A DNA stretch of 47,377 nucleotides from Acidobacteriota bacterium (GCA_903970435.1 CAJCIS010000151.1:1-47377); one strand, 5' to 3'. Numbered from the stretch's first letter, positions 1-8,832 are shown. Notes: a model not told the origin generated them from the sequence alone. Numbers and translations: made by a program.

Positions 1-180
1 GACGAAGATCTACAAGCCGACCCCGCCCGCACCCTCGACCTCTCCCGCATCTTTTTCAGCATTTGCGAAGATCTCGAAATCGAAGTCGATCTCGCCACCC
101 TCCCCGACGCGTTTCTCGGCCTCGCCCCCGACGAACCCGACGAAGCCGAGCCCGACCCCCGCGCCACCTCTCCCCCCTGA
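1..180 (+). CDS. 3' end of an unidentified gene
   Basis: The window opens inside a reading frame that runs to TGA at 178-180. The 59 visible residues are strongly acidic: a short hydrophobic and acidic stretch (LSRIFFSICEDLEIEVDL) is followed by an Asp/Glu/Pro-rich tail. The pattern vaguely recalls the last helices of an acyl-carrier-like domain, but no Ser-containing attachment motif is visible and I do not recognise the protein. The rest lies left of the window. It ends 135 bp before the P450 gene, with a repeat unit in between, so a common operon is not evident. Confidence 0.5.
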   Translation, partial: DEDLQADPARTLDLSRIFFSICEDLEIEVDLATLPDAFLGLAPDEPDEAEPDPRATSPP

Positions 181-215
181 CCGCATCCTTTCCGCGAGCG
201 CCCCAACCTCTACAA

Positions 216-262
216 AATCAAAAGCTTTTGGGTTCTTTTTTTCAAAAAAGAACTGCTTTCCT
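216..262 (+). repeat. Family A palindromic unit, single copy
   Basis: The unit has an AAAAGCTTTTGGGTTC-type left part, then the core hairpin GTTCTTTTTT / AAAAAAGAAC with a TC loop, then CTGCTTTC. It lies between the end of the first gene and the P450 gene. The hairpin arms are perfect 10-mers, but the stem is nearly all A-T pairs and no separate U-tract follows. It is one of nine places in the window where this unit occurs. Confidence 0.85.
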
Positions 263-315
263 GTTCCCCTGACTTACGTTAACGTCAATCACCGGGAGCA
301 AACGAGGGCAAGTTT

Positions 316-1587
316 ATGGACCAGATGGCACCCGAACTGGTTGCCGCGCCACGCGACTACTTGGCCGAGGATCCCGCGACCTTGCCGCTGGCGCAATTCG
401 ATGTCGGCCGCGCCATATTATTTCAACACGACGCGTTCTGGCCGTATTTCGCACGCCTGCGCCGCGAGGCGCCGGTGCATTATTGCGACTGTGGCGAGTT
501 CGGCAATTACTGGTCCATTACGAAATACAAGCACATCGTGCAGATCGAGGCGAACCACGAGGTATTTTCGTCCGACGTGACGCGCGGCGGCATTACGTTG
601 CGCGATCAGTTGGAGGATTTCGTGCTGCCGATGTTCATTGCCATGGACCCGCCGGTGCATGATTTCCAGCGCGCCGCGGTGCAGCCGATCGTGGCGCCCG
701 CCAATCTCGCGCGCCTGGAAGTGCTGATCCGCGACCGGGCACAGGAAATACTCGACAATCTGCCGGTCGGCGAGGTGTTCAACTGGGTGGATCGGGTTTC
801 CATAGAGCTGACCACGCAAATGCTGGCCACGTTATTCGATTTTCCGTGGCAGGACCGCCGCCGCCTGACCCGCTGGTCGGACGTCGCGACCGCGACCCCC
901 GGTGGCGGCATTGTGGATACCGAGGATCAGCGCAAGGCCGAGTTGCTGGAATGCCTGCAATATTTCCTGGGCTTGTGGAACGAGCGGGTGAATGCCGAGC
1001 CACGCGGCGACCTGCTGTCGCTCATGGCGCATGCGGAGGCAACGCGCCACCAATCGCCCATGGAGTTGCTCGGCAATCTGCTGCTGCTGATCGTCGGCGG
1101 CAACGACACCACGCGCAATTCGATCAGCGGCGGCATTTATGCGCTCAACAAATTCCCCGATGAGTACACTAAGCTGCTGGGTAACCCTGGGCTGATCAAG
1201 AACATGGTGCCGGAAATCATTCGATGGCAAACGCCGCTGGCGCACATGCGCCGCACCGCGACGCGCGATTTCGAGTTCGAGGGCCACAAGATCCATGCAG
1301 GCGACCGGGTGGTAATGTGGTATGTATCGGGCAACCGCGACGAGGAGGTTATTCCCGACGCCGATCGCCTGATCATTGACCGCGAGCGGTCCGGCCGCCA
1401 TTTGTCGTTCGGCTTCGGCTTGCATCGCTGCCTGGGCGAACGCCTGGCCGACATGCAGTTGCGCATCGTGTGGGAAGAAATCTTAAAGCGCTTCGGAAGG
1501 ATAGAAGTCGTAGAAGAACCCAAACGCGTCGTCTCCAGCTTCGTCAAAGGATACGAAGTCCTGAACGTAAGGATTCCACACCCATGA
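316..1587 (+). CDS. Cytochrome P450, CYP153-type terminal hydroxylase
   Basis: A heme monooxygenase of 423 residues, the usual length for soluble bacterial P450s, with no membrane anchor. It carries the I-helix oxygen-activation motif GGNDTTRNS, the K-helix ExxR in EIIRWQTP, and the heme-ligand loop FGFGLHRCLG with the cysteine at about residue 372. Stretches such as MFIAMDPPVHD, IRWQTPLAHMRRTA, VVMWYVSGNRDEE and the C-terminal SFVKGYE are as I know them from CYP153 alkane and fatty-acid omega-hydroxylases, so terminal hydroxylation of a medium-chain substrate is likely. CYP153 enzymes need a ferredoxin and a reductase, and neither gene follows. Start ATG at 316 has a GAGG about 8 bases upstream. 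Confidence 0.93.
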   Translation: MDQMAPELVAAPRDYLAEDPATLPLAQFDVGRAILFQHDAFWPYFARLRREAPVHYCDCGEFGNYWSITKYKHIVQIEANHEVFSSDVTRGGITLRDQLEDFVLPMFIAMDPPVHDFQRAAVQPIVAPANLARLEVLIRDRAQEILDNLPVGEVFNWVDRVSIELTTQMLATLFDFPWQDRRRLTRWSDVATATPGGGIVDTEDQRKAELLECLQYFLGLWNERVNAEPRGDLLSLMAHAEATRHQSPMELLGNLLLLIVGGNDTTRNSISGGIYALNKFPDEYTKLLGNPGLIKNMVPEIIRWQTPLAHMRRTATRDFEFEGHKIHAGDRVVMWYVSGNRDEEVIPDADRLIIDRERSGRHLSFGFGLHRCLGERLADMQLRIVWEEILKRFGRIEVVEEPKRVVSSFVKGYEVLNVRIPHP

Positions 1588-1632
1588 GCAAAAGTTTTTT
1601 GGTTCTTTTCTTCAAAAAAGAACAGACTTCTT
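1588..1632 (+). repeat. Family A palindromic unit, single copy
   Basis: This copy begins at the last bases of the P450 gene and has AAAAGTTTTTTGGTTCTTTT followed by a slightly imperfect hairpin (TTTTCTTCAAAAAAGAAC). An AT-rich tail leads directly to the TTG start of the SDR-like gene at 1656, so the unit fills the whole intergenic space. Confidence 0.85.
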
Positions 1633-1655
1633 TTTGAAAATAGAAGCAAAAACTA

Positions 1656-2069
1656 TTGCCATTCAAAAGCGCCTGGCTGGATGGGCCTGTGGACCTTGCG
1701 GCGGCCATCGAAGCGGCCGGGTTTGCCGTTGTGGACGGGCCGCCGGCCTTATTGCTGGTCAGCGATGCCGGGCATGCCATTGCCAACGCGGAAAAATTCG
1801 CCGATGCGGTGCCGGCGGATCAGGAGGCGCTGGTGGTGAATATTTTGCGGGCTCACGCGCCGGACGATTGGCCCGGCGCCCAGGCCGCGGCGCTGTTGTG
1901 GGCGTTTACGCGCCACGCGGCGCTCGCATGGGCGCCGCGGCGCATTCGGGTGAACGCAATCGGCTTGGATACGACATCCGCCGCGCGGGCCGATCTCGCC
2001 CCCGCCATCCTGGCGATGTGGGATTTTCCCAGCATGACCGGGCAACTCATCCGGCTCGGCCCACCATGA
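1656..2069 (+). CDS. Truncated, catalytically degenerate SDR-like protein
   Basis: 137 residues against about 250 for a normal short-chain dehydrogenase. The C-terminal half is recognisable: AAALLWAFTRHAALAWAP followed by RRIRVNAIGL matches the SDR region after the catalytic helix, and SMTGQLIRLG matches the last strand. The Gly-rich cofactor loop (TGxxxGIG) is absent, and no YxxxK pair is seen where it should be. The likely start is TTG at 1656, next to a repeat unit. It overlaps folB by ATGA (2066-2069), so it belongs to the folate gene's transcript. FolM/PTR1-type reductases next to folB are a known arrangement; this copy looks like a remnant of one or a non-catalytic paralogue. Confidence 0.6.
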   Translation: MPFKSAWLDGPVDLAAAIEAAGFAVVDGPPALLLVSDAGHAIANAEKFADAVPADQEALVVNILRAHAPDDWPGAQAAALLWAFTRHAALAWAPRRIRVNAIGLDTTSAARADLAPAILAMWDFPSMTGQLIRLGPP

Positions 2070-2512
2070 ACGCCCCTCGCCTGGCCGACCAGCAGCGCGC
2101 GCTGCGCCATGTATTCTTGCGAGACATGGTGCTGCGTGCGTCGGTGGGTGTTCATGCCTTCGAGCACGATGCACCACAACGCATACGGGTGAACGTCGAC
2201 CTGGCGGTGGACGACGATGGCGCACAGGCCATGTCACGCGGCGCCCAGGCCTTCGGCGCGAAAGGGCGCGACGAGTTGTCACGCGTGGTAGACTACGAGG
2301 CCGTGGCCGACCGATTACGGGCTATCGTCGCCGCGGGACATGTCAGCCTGATCGAAACACTCGCCGAGCGGCTGGCGGAAACCTGTCTGGAAGATCCCCG
2401 CGTGCGCCTGGCGCGGGTGAGGGTTGAGAAGCTGGATATTTTTGCCGATACCGCCTCGGTAGGCGTCGAAATAGAGCGCCGAAACCCCGAGCAGCGCGGT
2501 TTAATCCCCTGA
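2066..2512 (+). CDS. folB: Dihydroneopterin aldolase
   Basis: 148 residues. The enzyme converts 7,8-dihydroneopterin to 6-hydroxymethyl-dihydropterin in tetrahydrofolate synthesis and normally forms a cytosolic octamer. Family features are in order: the N-terminal strand VFLRDMVLRASVGVHAFEHD, then QRIRVNVDLAVDDD, the conserved VDYEAV, the LIETLAERLAE helix with the catalytic-site Glu, and the strand RVRVEKLD. Start ATG at 2066 is fixed by the ATGA overlap with the upstream SDR-like frame. An insertion near residues 56-69 (SRGAQAFGAKGRDE) is longer than usual. The gene ends 270 bp before uvrC. Confidence 0.88.
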   Translation: MNAPRLADQQRALRHVFLRDMVLRASVGVHAFEHDAPQRIRVNVDLAVDDDGAQAMSRGAQAFGAKGRDELSRVVDYEAVADRLRAIVAAGHVSLIETLAERLAETCLEDPRVRLARVRVEKLDIFADTASVGVEIERRNPEQRGLIP

Positions 2513-2690
2513 CCGGCGCAAGTCTCTTTATTTAGGTTTTGTGACAGATTTGCGTCCGGACCGTGTCGATGAGCAAGCGCGTCGCTAAGTAAAATCAAAG
2601 GCTTAGAGAAACTGGCAGCGGTCGCGATTTCGTGATAAGCCGTTGGAAATGCTTGGGCGCAGAAGCTTGCCCACATCGCTTCCCACAGAC

Positions 2691-2699
2691 TTATCCACA
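2691..2699 (+). promoter_or_regulatory. Consensus DnaA box upstream of uvrC
   Basis: TTATCCACA matches the strict DnaA-box consensus exactly. It sits in the 270-bp folB-uvrC gap, preceded by CCCACATCG and TCCCACAGAC. A 7-base direct repeat (CTTGAGG at 2731-2737 and 2745-2751, 14-bp period) lies closer to uvrC. Only one exact box is visible and there is no AT-rich unwinding region, so regulation by DnaA or chance is more likely than an origin. Confidence 0.4.
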
Positions 2700-2782
2700 A
2701 GCCCACCTTACCCGTCCCACGTGTATCGTTCTTGAGGCTCCCCTCTTGAGGTGCCCCAAAGCCGGGCCCACCCTGCGATAGA

Positions 2783-4657
2783 ATGTCAGAGTCCCCAGCA
2801 CCCGAAACCGAAGCCAGGATGCCAGCCAAAGGTGTTACGGTTATCGAGGCGGCCCTTGCCACGATGCCGCTCTCGCCCGGCGTCTACCGCATGTTGGACG
2901 CGGCGGGGGACGCACTTTACGTCGGCAAGGCACGAAGTCTGAGGAAGCGTGTAACGAACTATACGCAGCCGGCCCGGCTCGAGGAACGCCTGCGCCGCAT
3001 GATTTCCGAGACGGCGTCGATGGAGATCGTCACCACCCATACCGAGGCGGAGGCCCTGCTGCTGGAGGCCAACCTCATCAAGCGGCTGAAGCCACGGTTC
3101 AACATCGTGCTGCGCGACGACAAATCGTACCCCTGGCTGATGGTGACGGAGGACCACCCGTTCCCGCAAATTGCCAAGCATCGCGGCGCGCAGGGGCGTA
3201 AAGGCAGCTACTGGGGCCCGTTCGCCAGCGCGTGGGCGGTCAACCAGACCGTGACGGCCATGGAACGCATATTCCTGCTACGGTCCTGTGCCGACACGGT
3301 GTTTGCCAACCGGTCCCGCCCCTGCCTGCTATTTCAAATCAAGCGCTGCTCTGCGCCGTGCGTGGAACGCATCACGCCGGACGATTATGGACGACTGGTT
3401 TCGCAGGCGAAAAGCTTCCTCTCGGGCAAGGCTGCGCACGTGCAGCGCGATCTTTCGGCTGAAATGCAGATGGCTGCTGAGAACATGGAATACGAGCGGG
3501 CCGCCGCGCTGCGCGACCGCATTCGCGCGCTGTCCTATGTTCAAGGCAGCGAAATCATCAATCCCGCCAGCCTCACCGACGCCGACATCGTGGCACTCTG
3601 GCAGGCGGCTGGGCAAAGCTGCGTGCAGGTGTTTTTTGTGCGCGGCGGACGCAACAACGGCAACCGAGCGCATTTTCCGAGCCATGCCAAGGGCGACGAA
3701 CCGGGTGACGTGCTCGCCGCCTTCATTGCCCAGTTCTACGACGACAAGCCGCCGCCACCCCTGATCCTCACCAACCATGCCTTACCGGAAGCCGAACTGA
3801 TAGAGGAGGCGCTGAGCCTGAAGGCCGGCCGCAGGGTGGAATTGGCCGTGCCGCAGCGCGGCGAGAAACATGCCGTATTGCAGCACGCAGAAACCAATGC
3901 GCGCGAGGCACTCGAACGACGGCTGGCGGAATCGACGGGCCAGCAAAAACTGCTCGATCTGGTGGCGACCTTGTTCGACCTGCCGGCGCAACCGCAGCGC
4001 ATCGAAATCTATGACAACAGCCACATCATGGGCACCAATGCGTATGGCGTAATGGTGGTTGCCGGCATCGAGGGATTCTGCAAGAACGAGTATCGCAAAT
4101 ACAGCATTCGTTCACCTATTGCGCCGGGCGACGATTTTGCCATGATGCGCGAAGTGCTCGAACGCCGCTTCGTGCGCGCCCTGAAGGAGCAGGCTGATCA
4201 CGCAACAAAAATGCCCGATCTGCTGCTGATAGACGGCGGGGCGGGCCAGTTTTCGGCAGTGCGCGGCGTGCTGGACGATCTGGGCGTAACCGATGTCAAA
4301 CTGGTGGCGATTGCGAAGGGCCCGGATCGTGACGCCGGGCGCGAATGGTTTCACACCGACGACCGGCCTCCGTTCCAGTTGCCGCCACGGGACCCGGTAT
4401 TGTATTATTTGCAGCGTTTGCGTGACGAAGCGCACCGTTTTGCGATTTCGACGCATCGGGCGGGGCGCGCAAAATCGCTGGTGACGAGCGAACTAGATGA
4501 AGTTCCCGGCATCGGTGCCGCGCGGAAGAAGGCGCTACTGCATCATTTCGGATCGGCGCGGGGGGTGAAGCAGGCAGGGCTGGAGGATTTACAGGCTGTG
4601 GAGGGTATTTCGAAAGAAACCGCGAAACGGATTTACGGGCATTTTCATTCAGCGTAA
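2783..4657 (+). CDS. uvrC: Excinuclease ABC subunit C
   Basis: 624 residues, full length. UvrC makes both incisions around a bulky lesion in nucleotide excision repair. Domains in order: a GIY-YIG nuclease with GVY at 33-35 and YVGKARS from 46 (3' incision), a UVR helical hairpin around 235-250 ([14 protein letters not shown]) that contacts UvrB, the RNase H-like domain starting near 405 ([14 protein letters not shown]) for the 5' incision, and two helix-hairpin-helix motifs at about 570-622 ([26 protein letters not shown]). ATG at 2783 has only a weak ribosome site; ATG at 2819 is the alternative. Its 3' end faces the GGDEF-EAL gene across a repeat unit. Confidence 0.96.
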   Translation: MSESPAPETEARMPAKGVTVIEAALATMPLSPGVYRMLDAAGDALYVGKARSLRKRVTNYTQPARLEERLRRMISETASMEIVTTHTEAEALLLEANLIKRLKPRFNIVLRDDKSYPWLMVTEDHPFPQIAKHRGAQGRKGSYWGPFASAWAVNQTVTAMERIFLLRSCADTVFANRSRPCLLFQIKRCSAPCVERITPDDYGRLVSQAKSFLSGKAAHVQRDLSAEMQMAAENMEYERAAALRDRIRALSYVQGSEIINPASLTDADIVALWQAAGQSCVQVFFVRGGRNNGNRAHFPSHAKGDEPGDVLAAFIAQFYDDKPPPPLILTNHALPEAELIEEALSLKAGRRVELAVPQRGEKHAVLQHAETNAREALERRLAESTGQQKLLDLVATLFDLPAQPQRIEIYDNSHIMGTNAYGVMVVAGIEGFCKNEYRKYSIRSPIAPGDDFAMMREVLERRFVRALKEQADHATKMPDLLLIDGGAGQFSAVRGVLDDLGVTDVKLVAIAKGPDRDAGREWFHTDDRPPFQLPPRDPVLYYLQRLRDEAHRFAISTHRAGRAKSLVTSELDEVPGIGAARKKALLHHFGSARGVKQAGLEDLQAVEGISKETAKRIYGHFHSA

Positions 4658-4658
4658 C

Positions 4659-4712
4659 GGAAGGAAGAAGAGTTCTTTTTTTAAAACGGAACCAAAAAAC
4701 TTTTATCCGTTG
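4659..4712 (-). repeat. Family A palindromic unit, diverged single copy
   Basis: Read on the minus strand this is CAACGGATAAAAGTTTTTTG, then GTTCCGTTTTAAAAAAAGAAC and CTTCTTCC. The hairpin is imperfect here. It fills the 69-bp gap between the converging 3' ends of uvrC and the GGDEF-EAL gene. Confidence 0.75.
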
Positions 4713-4726
4713 CGGCGCAGATCGCT

Positions 4727-6820
4727 TCATTTGGCGTCGACCAACTCTCCCTCGATTCGCGCTATGATTCCCGCGACTTCCCCGCCAGGCCGCGGGCGAC
4801 TGAAGTAATAGCCCTGCACTTCATCGCAACCCGCGGCGCGCAGGTGATCCAACTGGCCGGCCGTCTCCACGCCTTCCGCGGTTACGCGCATACCGAGGCT
4901 GCGGCCGAGGCCAATGATGGCGCCAATGATCGCGGCGGAATCGGCCGAGTCCTCCAGGTCGCGCACGAAGGACTGGTCGATCTTGATCTTGTCGAACGGG
5001 AAGCTGCGCAGGTAGCTGAGTGACGAATGTCCGGTGCCGAAATCGTCCATGGAAATACGGACGCCGCGGGCGCGCATGTCACGCAGCACGTCGAGGGTGG
5101 CAGCATTGTCGGCCAACAGGACCGATTCCGTAATTTCGAGTTCGAGGCGACGCGCCGGCAGGCCGGAAGCTGCCAGTGCGGAGGTGACGCAGGCGGCCAG
5201 GCCGCTCGTCTTGAATTGCATGGCTGAAACATTCACCGCGATGCGCAAACCGGCAGGCCATGACGCGGCCACCGCGCAAGCGGCGTGCATCACCCATGCG
5301 CCGAGCGGAACGATGATGCCGATTTCCTCGGCCAGGGTAATGAATTGCGCCGGGGGCACCATGGTGCCGTCCGGATGCCGCCAGCGCAACAGCGCCTCGA
5401 ATCCGGTCACACGGTTTGCTTGCACGTCCACCAGCGGCTGGTAGTACAGCTCGAACGCACCGTCCGCCAGCGCCCGGCGCAAAGCGGTTTCCATTCCCCG
5501 CCGTGCCTGCACCCGGGCGTCCATTTCAGGTTCGAACAAGCGACAAGTGCCCTCACCGTCCCGTTTGGCGCGAACCATGGCGGTGTCGGCATGCCTGAGC
5601 AGCGCATCGCCATGGGTTCCATCGTCGGGCCCGATCGCGATGCCGATACAGCCGCTGACGTTCACGTGCTCGCCATCCAGGCGGAACGGGGCCGCAAGCG
5701 CGCGTAGCATGCGGTGGCCGAGCTCGGCACTGTGCTCCGCCTGTTCGATGTCGGTTTGAATAATGGCGAACTCGTCGCCGCCCAGGCGGCACACAATGTC
5801 GGTCTCGCGCACGCAGGCAAGAAGCCGTTCGCCCACCGCCCGCAGCAGGCGGTCACCAAACTTGTGGCCGAGCGTATCGTTAATTATTTTGAAATGATCC
5901 AGGTTGAGGCACAGAAGCGCGAATCGGACACCGCGGCCTGACGCAGCAATCGCCTGTTCCAGCCGCTCACTGAGCATCGTGCGGTTCGGCAACCTGGTCA
6001 GGGCATCGTGCCGGGCCAGGAAGGCCGCCCGCTCCTCGATGCGCCGCCGCTCGGTAATGTCCTCGAAGGTTGCCAGCCAACCGCCATTCTCCAGCGGTAT
6101 GTGGTCGAACGCGACCAACAGGCCGGTGGACAAGGTCAGCACCAGCCGACGCTTCTCGCCGCGCGCGACCAAGGCGAGGCAGGCCTGCTCCATGCCGTCG
6201 AGCGAGCGCTCGCCGTGATGCCCAGCCTCGATGCTCGCAGCCAGCAGCGACCGCATGGTAGCGCCTGGCCGCGGCAGTGCAGGGTTTATGCCAAGCAGCT
6301 CGCTATAACGCGCGTTGGCCAGCCGCACCGTGGCATCGGGCGCATACAGGCAAATGCCCTGGGCGAGTTTCTGCACCACGATTTCCCGGTCGCACCGCGC
6401 AATGTCCAGCGCCTCGGCGTGTTCATGTGCGGCGGTGACGTCAATGCAAATTACGAGCATACCGCCGTCTGGCGTAAGGGTTCCGCCAATACGTAGCCAT
6501 CGCCCATCGTGCAGCCGCAACTCTGCTTGCGTCGTGGCGATCCCAAGCACTTGATGTCGAACAGCCAGCCGGCTGGCTCGCCTCGTCCCGGTTGAGAAGC
6601 CCCGCGACAATGCCGCGGCCAGCAAGCGCGAGATATGTGTGCCAGGCACGAGCGTGGCGGCCAGAGCGGGAAAGAAGTTAACCATGGCAGCGTTGCTCGC
6701 GGCCAGCCGGCCGGACGGGCGAATGAGCAGGTAGCCCTCGCGCGCCCCCTCAAGCCCTTGCCCCAAGCGCCCGCCCGGATCGCCCTCGTGTTCCGGCCAT
6801 TGCATGCGAGGGGCGTACAT
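4727..6820 (-). CDS. PAS-GGDEF-EAL cyclic-di-GMP turnover protein
   Basis: 697 residues from ATG at 6820; an in-frame TTG at 6877 is less likely because an AT-rich TATTATTA sequence lies between them. Two PAS-like sensor modules fill roughly residues 20-260; the second ends in the FEDITERRRIEER linker typical before GGDEF. The diguanylate cyclase motif GGDEF is intact at about 347-351, and RETD exactly five residues before it is a product-inhibition I-site. The phosphodiesterase domain has EAL at about 475-477 plus NVSAMQF, ITES, DDFGTGHSSLSYLR, KIDQSF, AEGVET and QGYYFSRP, so every catalytic motif I can check is present. No membrane segment is seen, so it is probably cytosolic. Which activity dominates cannot be read from the sequence. 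Confidence 0.93.
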   Translation of the reverse strand: MYAPRMQWPEHEGDPGGRLGQGLEGAREGYLLIRPSGRLAASNAAMVNFFPALAATLVPGTHISRLLAAALSRGFSTGTRRASRLAVRHQVLGIATTQAELRLHDGRWLRIGGTLTPDGGMLVICIDVTAAHEHAEALDIARCDREIVVQKLAQGICLYAPDATVRLANARYSELLGINPALPRPGATMRSLLAASIEAGHHGERSLDGMEQACLALVARGEKRRLVLTLSTGLLVAFDHIPLENGGWLATFEDITERRRIEERAAFLARHDALTRLPNRTMLSERLEQAIAASGRGVRFALLCLNLDHFKIINDTLGHKFGDRLLRAVGERLLACVRETDIVCRLGGDEFAIIQTDIEQAEHSAELGHRMLRALAAPFRLDGEHVNVSGCIGIAIGPDDGTHGDALLRHADTAMVRAKRDGEGTCRLFEPEMDARVQARRGMETALRRALADGAFELYYQPLVDVQANRVTGFEALLRWRHPDGTMVPPAQFITLAEEIGIIVPLGAWVMHAACAVAASWPAGLRIAVNVSAMQFKTSGLAACVTSALAASGLPARRLELEITESVLLADNAATLDVLRDMRARGVRISMDDFGTGHSSLSYLRSFPFDKIKIDQSFVRDLEDSADSAAIIGAIIGLGRSLGMRVTAEGVETAGQLDHLRAAGCDEVQGYYFSRPRPGGEVAGIIARIEGELVDAK

Positions 6821-6892
6821 GGCCCATCTTAAAGGCGCGCTAATAATATGTTTAAAAAGCGACTTTCTGCGCGGCAACTATTGAAGTCAAGG

Positions 6893-6950
6893 GAAGAGCA
6901 GGGAGAATTTCTTTTTTGAAGAAAAGAAAACAAAAAACTCTTGTCCTATG
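6893..6950 (-). repeat. Family A palindromic unit, diverged single copy
   Basis: On the minus strand this reads ACAAGAGTTTTTTGTTTTC, then TTCTTCAAAAAAGAAATTC. It overlaps the stop codon of the GNAT gene and lies upstream of the GGDEF-EAL gene, so both neighbours are on the minus strand. Confidence 0.75.
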
Positions 6951-7458
6951 AATGTCGAGGCAACGCGCACAGCATTAATACACTCGGGAGATCAACATCA
7001 TTACGCATACGTACATTCACGCGCTCGATCGTCTCGAACCCGAGCGCATGGTAGAAACGCTCGGCCGCCAATGTGGCGTAGCAATGCAGGCGGGTGACGC
7101 CCTGCGAAACCGCTTCGGCACGGCATCGATCCATGATTGATTGGGCGACGCCCTTGCGGGTCCAACCCGGATGGGTGGCAAAATGGCGGACATGGGCTTC
7201 CCCCTGAACGACCTCAGTGGAGCCCGGACGTTCGTGGGTCCAGCCGCCACAACCGATCAAGCCGCCCTGGGAATGCTCGGCAACGTAATAGGTACCGCAA
7301 CCGATGAGTTTCGGGTTTGCCTTGTTCATGAGCGGCAGCGCGCGATCGAGCACGTCCTTTGCATAATACGGCGCCAGCAACGTTGAGTAACTCGCAGCGA
7401 GGATTTCGCTGACAGTGGGTTCGTCGGCCGTGGTGGACACTCTGATCGTGTAAGTCAC
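6946..7458 (-). CDS. GNAT-family N-acetyltransferase
   Basis: 170 residues, a single GNAT domain. The acetyl-CoA-binding motif A is visible as VRHFATHPGWTRKGVAQSIM (R/QxxGxG/A loop as TRKGVAQ), followed by the beta-5/alpha-4 region and ERFYHALGFETIERV, the usual last part of the fold. GCGGWTHE and the REAL-like alternation of strands around residue 55 fit the core sheet. The substrate is unknown. The start is GTG at 7458 with no strong ribosome site. The gene is upstream of the GGDEF-EAL gene on the same strand but separated from it by a repeat unit. Confidence 0.85.
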   Translation of the reverse strand: MTYTIRVSTTADEPTVSEILAASYSTLLAPYYAKDVLDRALPLMNKANPKLIGCGTYYVAEHSQGGLIGCGGWTHERPGSTEVVQGEAHVRHFATHPGWTRKGVAQSIMDRCRAEAVSQGVTRLHCYATLAAERFYHALGFETIERVNVRMRNDVDLPSVLMLCALPRHS

Positions 7459-7582
7459 TGGGCACTAACGATGTGTTACCGGGGCCTGACATCACCGCGG
7501 ACACGCCTCAGCCGCAAGCCACGTTGCAACATCACCGCCATGCATGACTGGGCGAGAGAGGGGCGGCGCGCCAGCTTGCAGA

Positions 7583-7594
7583 ATTGTCAACAAT
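7583..7594. promoter_or_regulatory. Candidate operator ATTGT-N2-ACAAT
   Basis: A perfect inverted repeat of 5+2+5 bases lies in the gap between the divergent GNAT and flavoprotein genes, 37 bases before the first possible start codon at 7632. TTGTnnACAA is the kind of site bound by FadR-subfamily GntR regulators. No GntR gene is present in the window, so a regulator is only inferred. Confidence 0.35.
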
Positions 7595-7631
7595 ATTGCA
7601 CGTCGTCGCGCGTGAACGAGATACGTAGAAG

Positions 7632-8780
7632 ATGGCCGCAACATCGTATCGGCGCGCCGCGATGAGCTACGATATTGAAACTATTATGGTCGGCGCCGGC
7701 GTGGTGGGGCTGGCGGCGGCGCGGCGACTGGCGCAATGCGGCCACCAAGTTCTGGTGCTGGAACGCAATCCGGCGCCTGGCATGGAGATATCGTCGCGCA
7801 ACAGCGAAGTCATTCATGCGGGGCTATATTACGCGCCCGGCAGTTGGCGCGCGCGCCTATGCGTCGCCGGGCGCATTGCCCTGTATGAATACTGCGCGGC
7901 GCGCGACATCGCCGCCCGGGCGGTCGGCAAACTGGTGGTGGCCACCGATTCGGCCGAAGCGGCCACCTTGGCCGCCATTGCCGCCCGCGCGCGGGAAAAC
8001 GGCGTCGCACCACTGCAATGGCTCGACGGCCGCCAGGCTGCCGCGCTGGAGCCAGCGCTGACCTGCACGGCCGCGCTGCTCTCGCCCGAAACTGGAATTG
8101 TGGACAGCCATGCGTTCATGCGGTCTTTGCAGGCCGATGGCGAGGCGGCGGGCGTATTGTTCGCGTTCCGTACCCCGGTGACACGGGTAACTTGCGAAAG
8201 CGGTGGCTTCCTGGTGTCGGCCGAGGATGGCACCAAGGTGCGAAGCCTGCATCTGGTCAATGCGGCGGGGCTTGGCGCCATCCCGCTGGCGCGCTGCATC
8301 GACGGGCTTGCGCCCGCCCATGTGCCGCCGGCGTATTTCGCCAAAGGTTCATATTTCGGCCTCGCCGGCAGCAGCCCCTTTCGCCGCCTCATCTATCCGG
8401 TGCCGATCCCGGGCGGGGCCGGCATTCACCTGACATTGGACCTGGGCGGGGGCGCGCGCTTCGGGCCCGATGTGCAGGCTGTCGAAACCATAGACTATAC
8501 TATGGACCCGGCCCGGGCGGCTGCCTTTTACCCGGCGATCCGGCGGTATTGGCCGGCTCTGCCGGACGGCGCCTTATACCCGGCCTATGCCGGCATCCGC
8601 CCCAAGGTCGTGCCGGCGGCGCAGAGCCAGGATTTCATCATCCAGGGTGCCGCGGTGCACGGCGTGCCGGGGCTCGTCAACCTGTTCGGCATTGAAAGCC
8701 CGGGACTGACCGGCGCGCTTGCGCTGGCCGGCGAAGTATCCACTCTATTGGGCGAAGACGGGCCAGGAAGTTTGCCGTGA
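7632..8780 (+). CDS. FAD-dependent oxidoreductase, L-2-hydroxyglutarate oxidase-like
   Basis: A DAO-fold flavoprotein of 382 residues. The FAD-binding dinucleotide fold begins almost at once (VGAGVVGLAAARRLAQCG, then VLVLERN), followed by SSRNSEVIHAGLYY, a signature I associate with LhgO/L2HGDH proteins. The C-terminal part has YAGIRPKV and LFGIESPGLTGALALA, which complete the FAD site in the family. It should oxidise a 2-hydroxyacid such as L-2-hydroxyglutarate, passing electrons to oxygen or quinone. ATG at 7662 (MSYDIETIMVG) fits the family start better than ATG at 7632, and neither has a clear ribosome site. It ends 52 bp before glgP, so it may head the glycogen operon. Confidence 0.85.
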   Translation: MAATSYRRAAMSYDIETIMVGAGVVGLAAARRLAQCGHQVLVLERNPAPGMEISSRNSEVIHAGLYYAPGSWRARLCVAGRIALYEYCAARDIAARAVGKLVVATDSAEAATLAAIAARARENGVAPLQWLDGRQAAALEPALTCTAALLSPETGIVDSHAFMRSLQADGEAAGVLFAFRTPVTRVTCESGGFLVSAEDGTKVRSLHLVNAAGLGAIPLARCIDGLAPAHVPPAYFAKGSYFGLAGSSPFRRLIYPVPIPGGAGIHLTLDLGGGARFGPDVQAVETIDYTMDPARAAAFYPAIRRYWPALPDGALYPAYAGIRPKVVPAAQSQDFIIQGAAVHGVPGLVNLFGIESPGLTGALALAGEVSTLLGEDGPGSLP

Positions 8781-8832
8781 CGGCGGGGCCGATACAGAGT
8801 GGGCTCAAGGCGCCGACGACGGAGAGCAGGCC

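Noticed and set aside
2513..2782. Chromosomal replication origin
   Set aside because: Only one exact DnaA box is present, with no clear AT-rich unwinding region and no origin-typical neighbouring genes.
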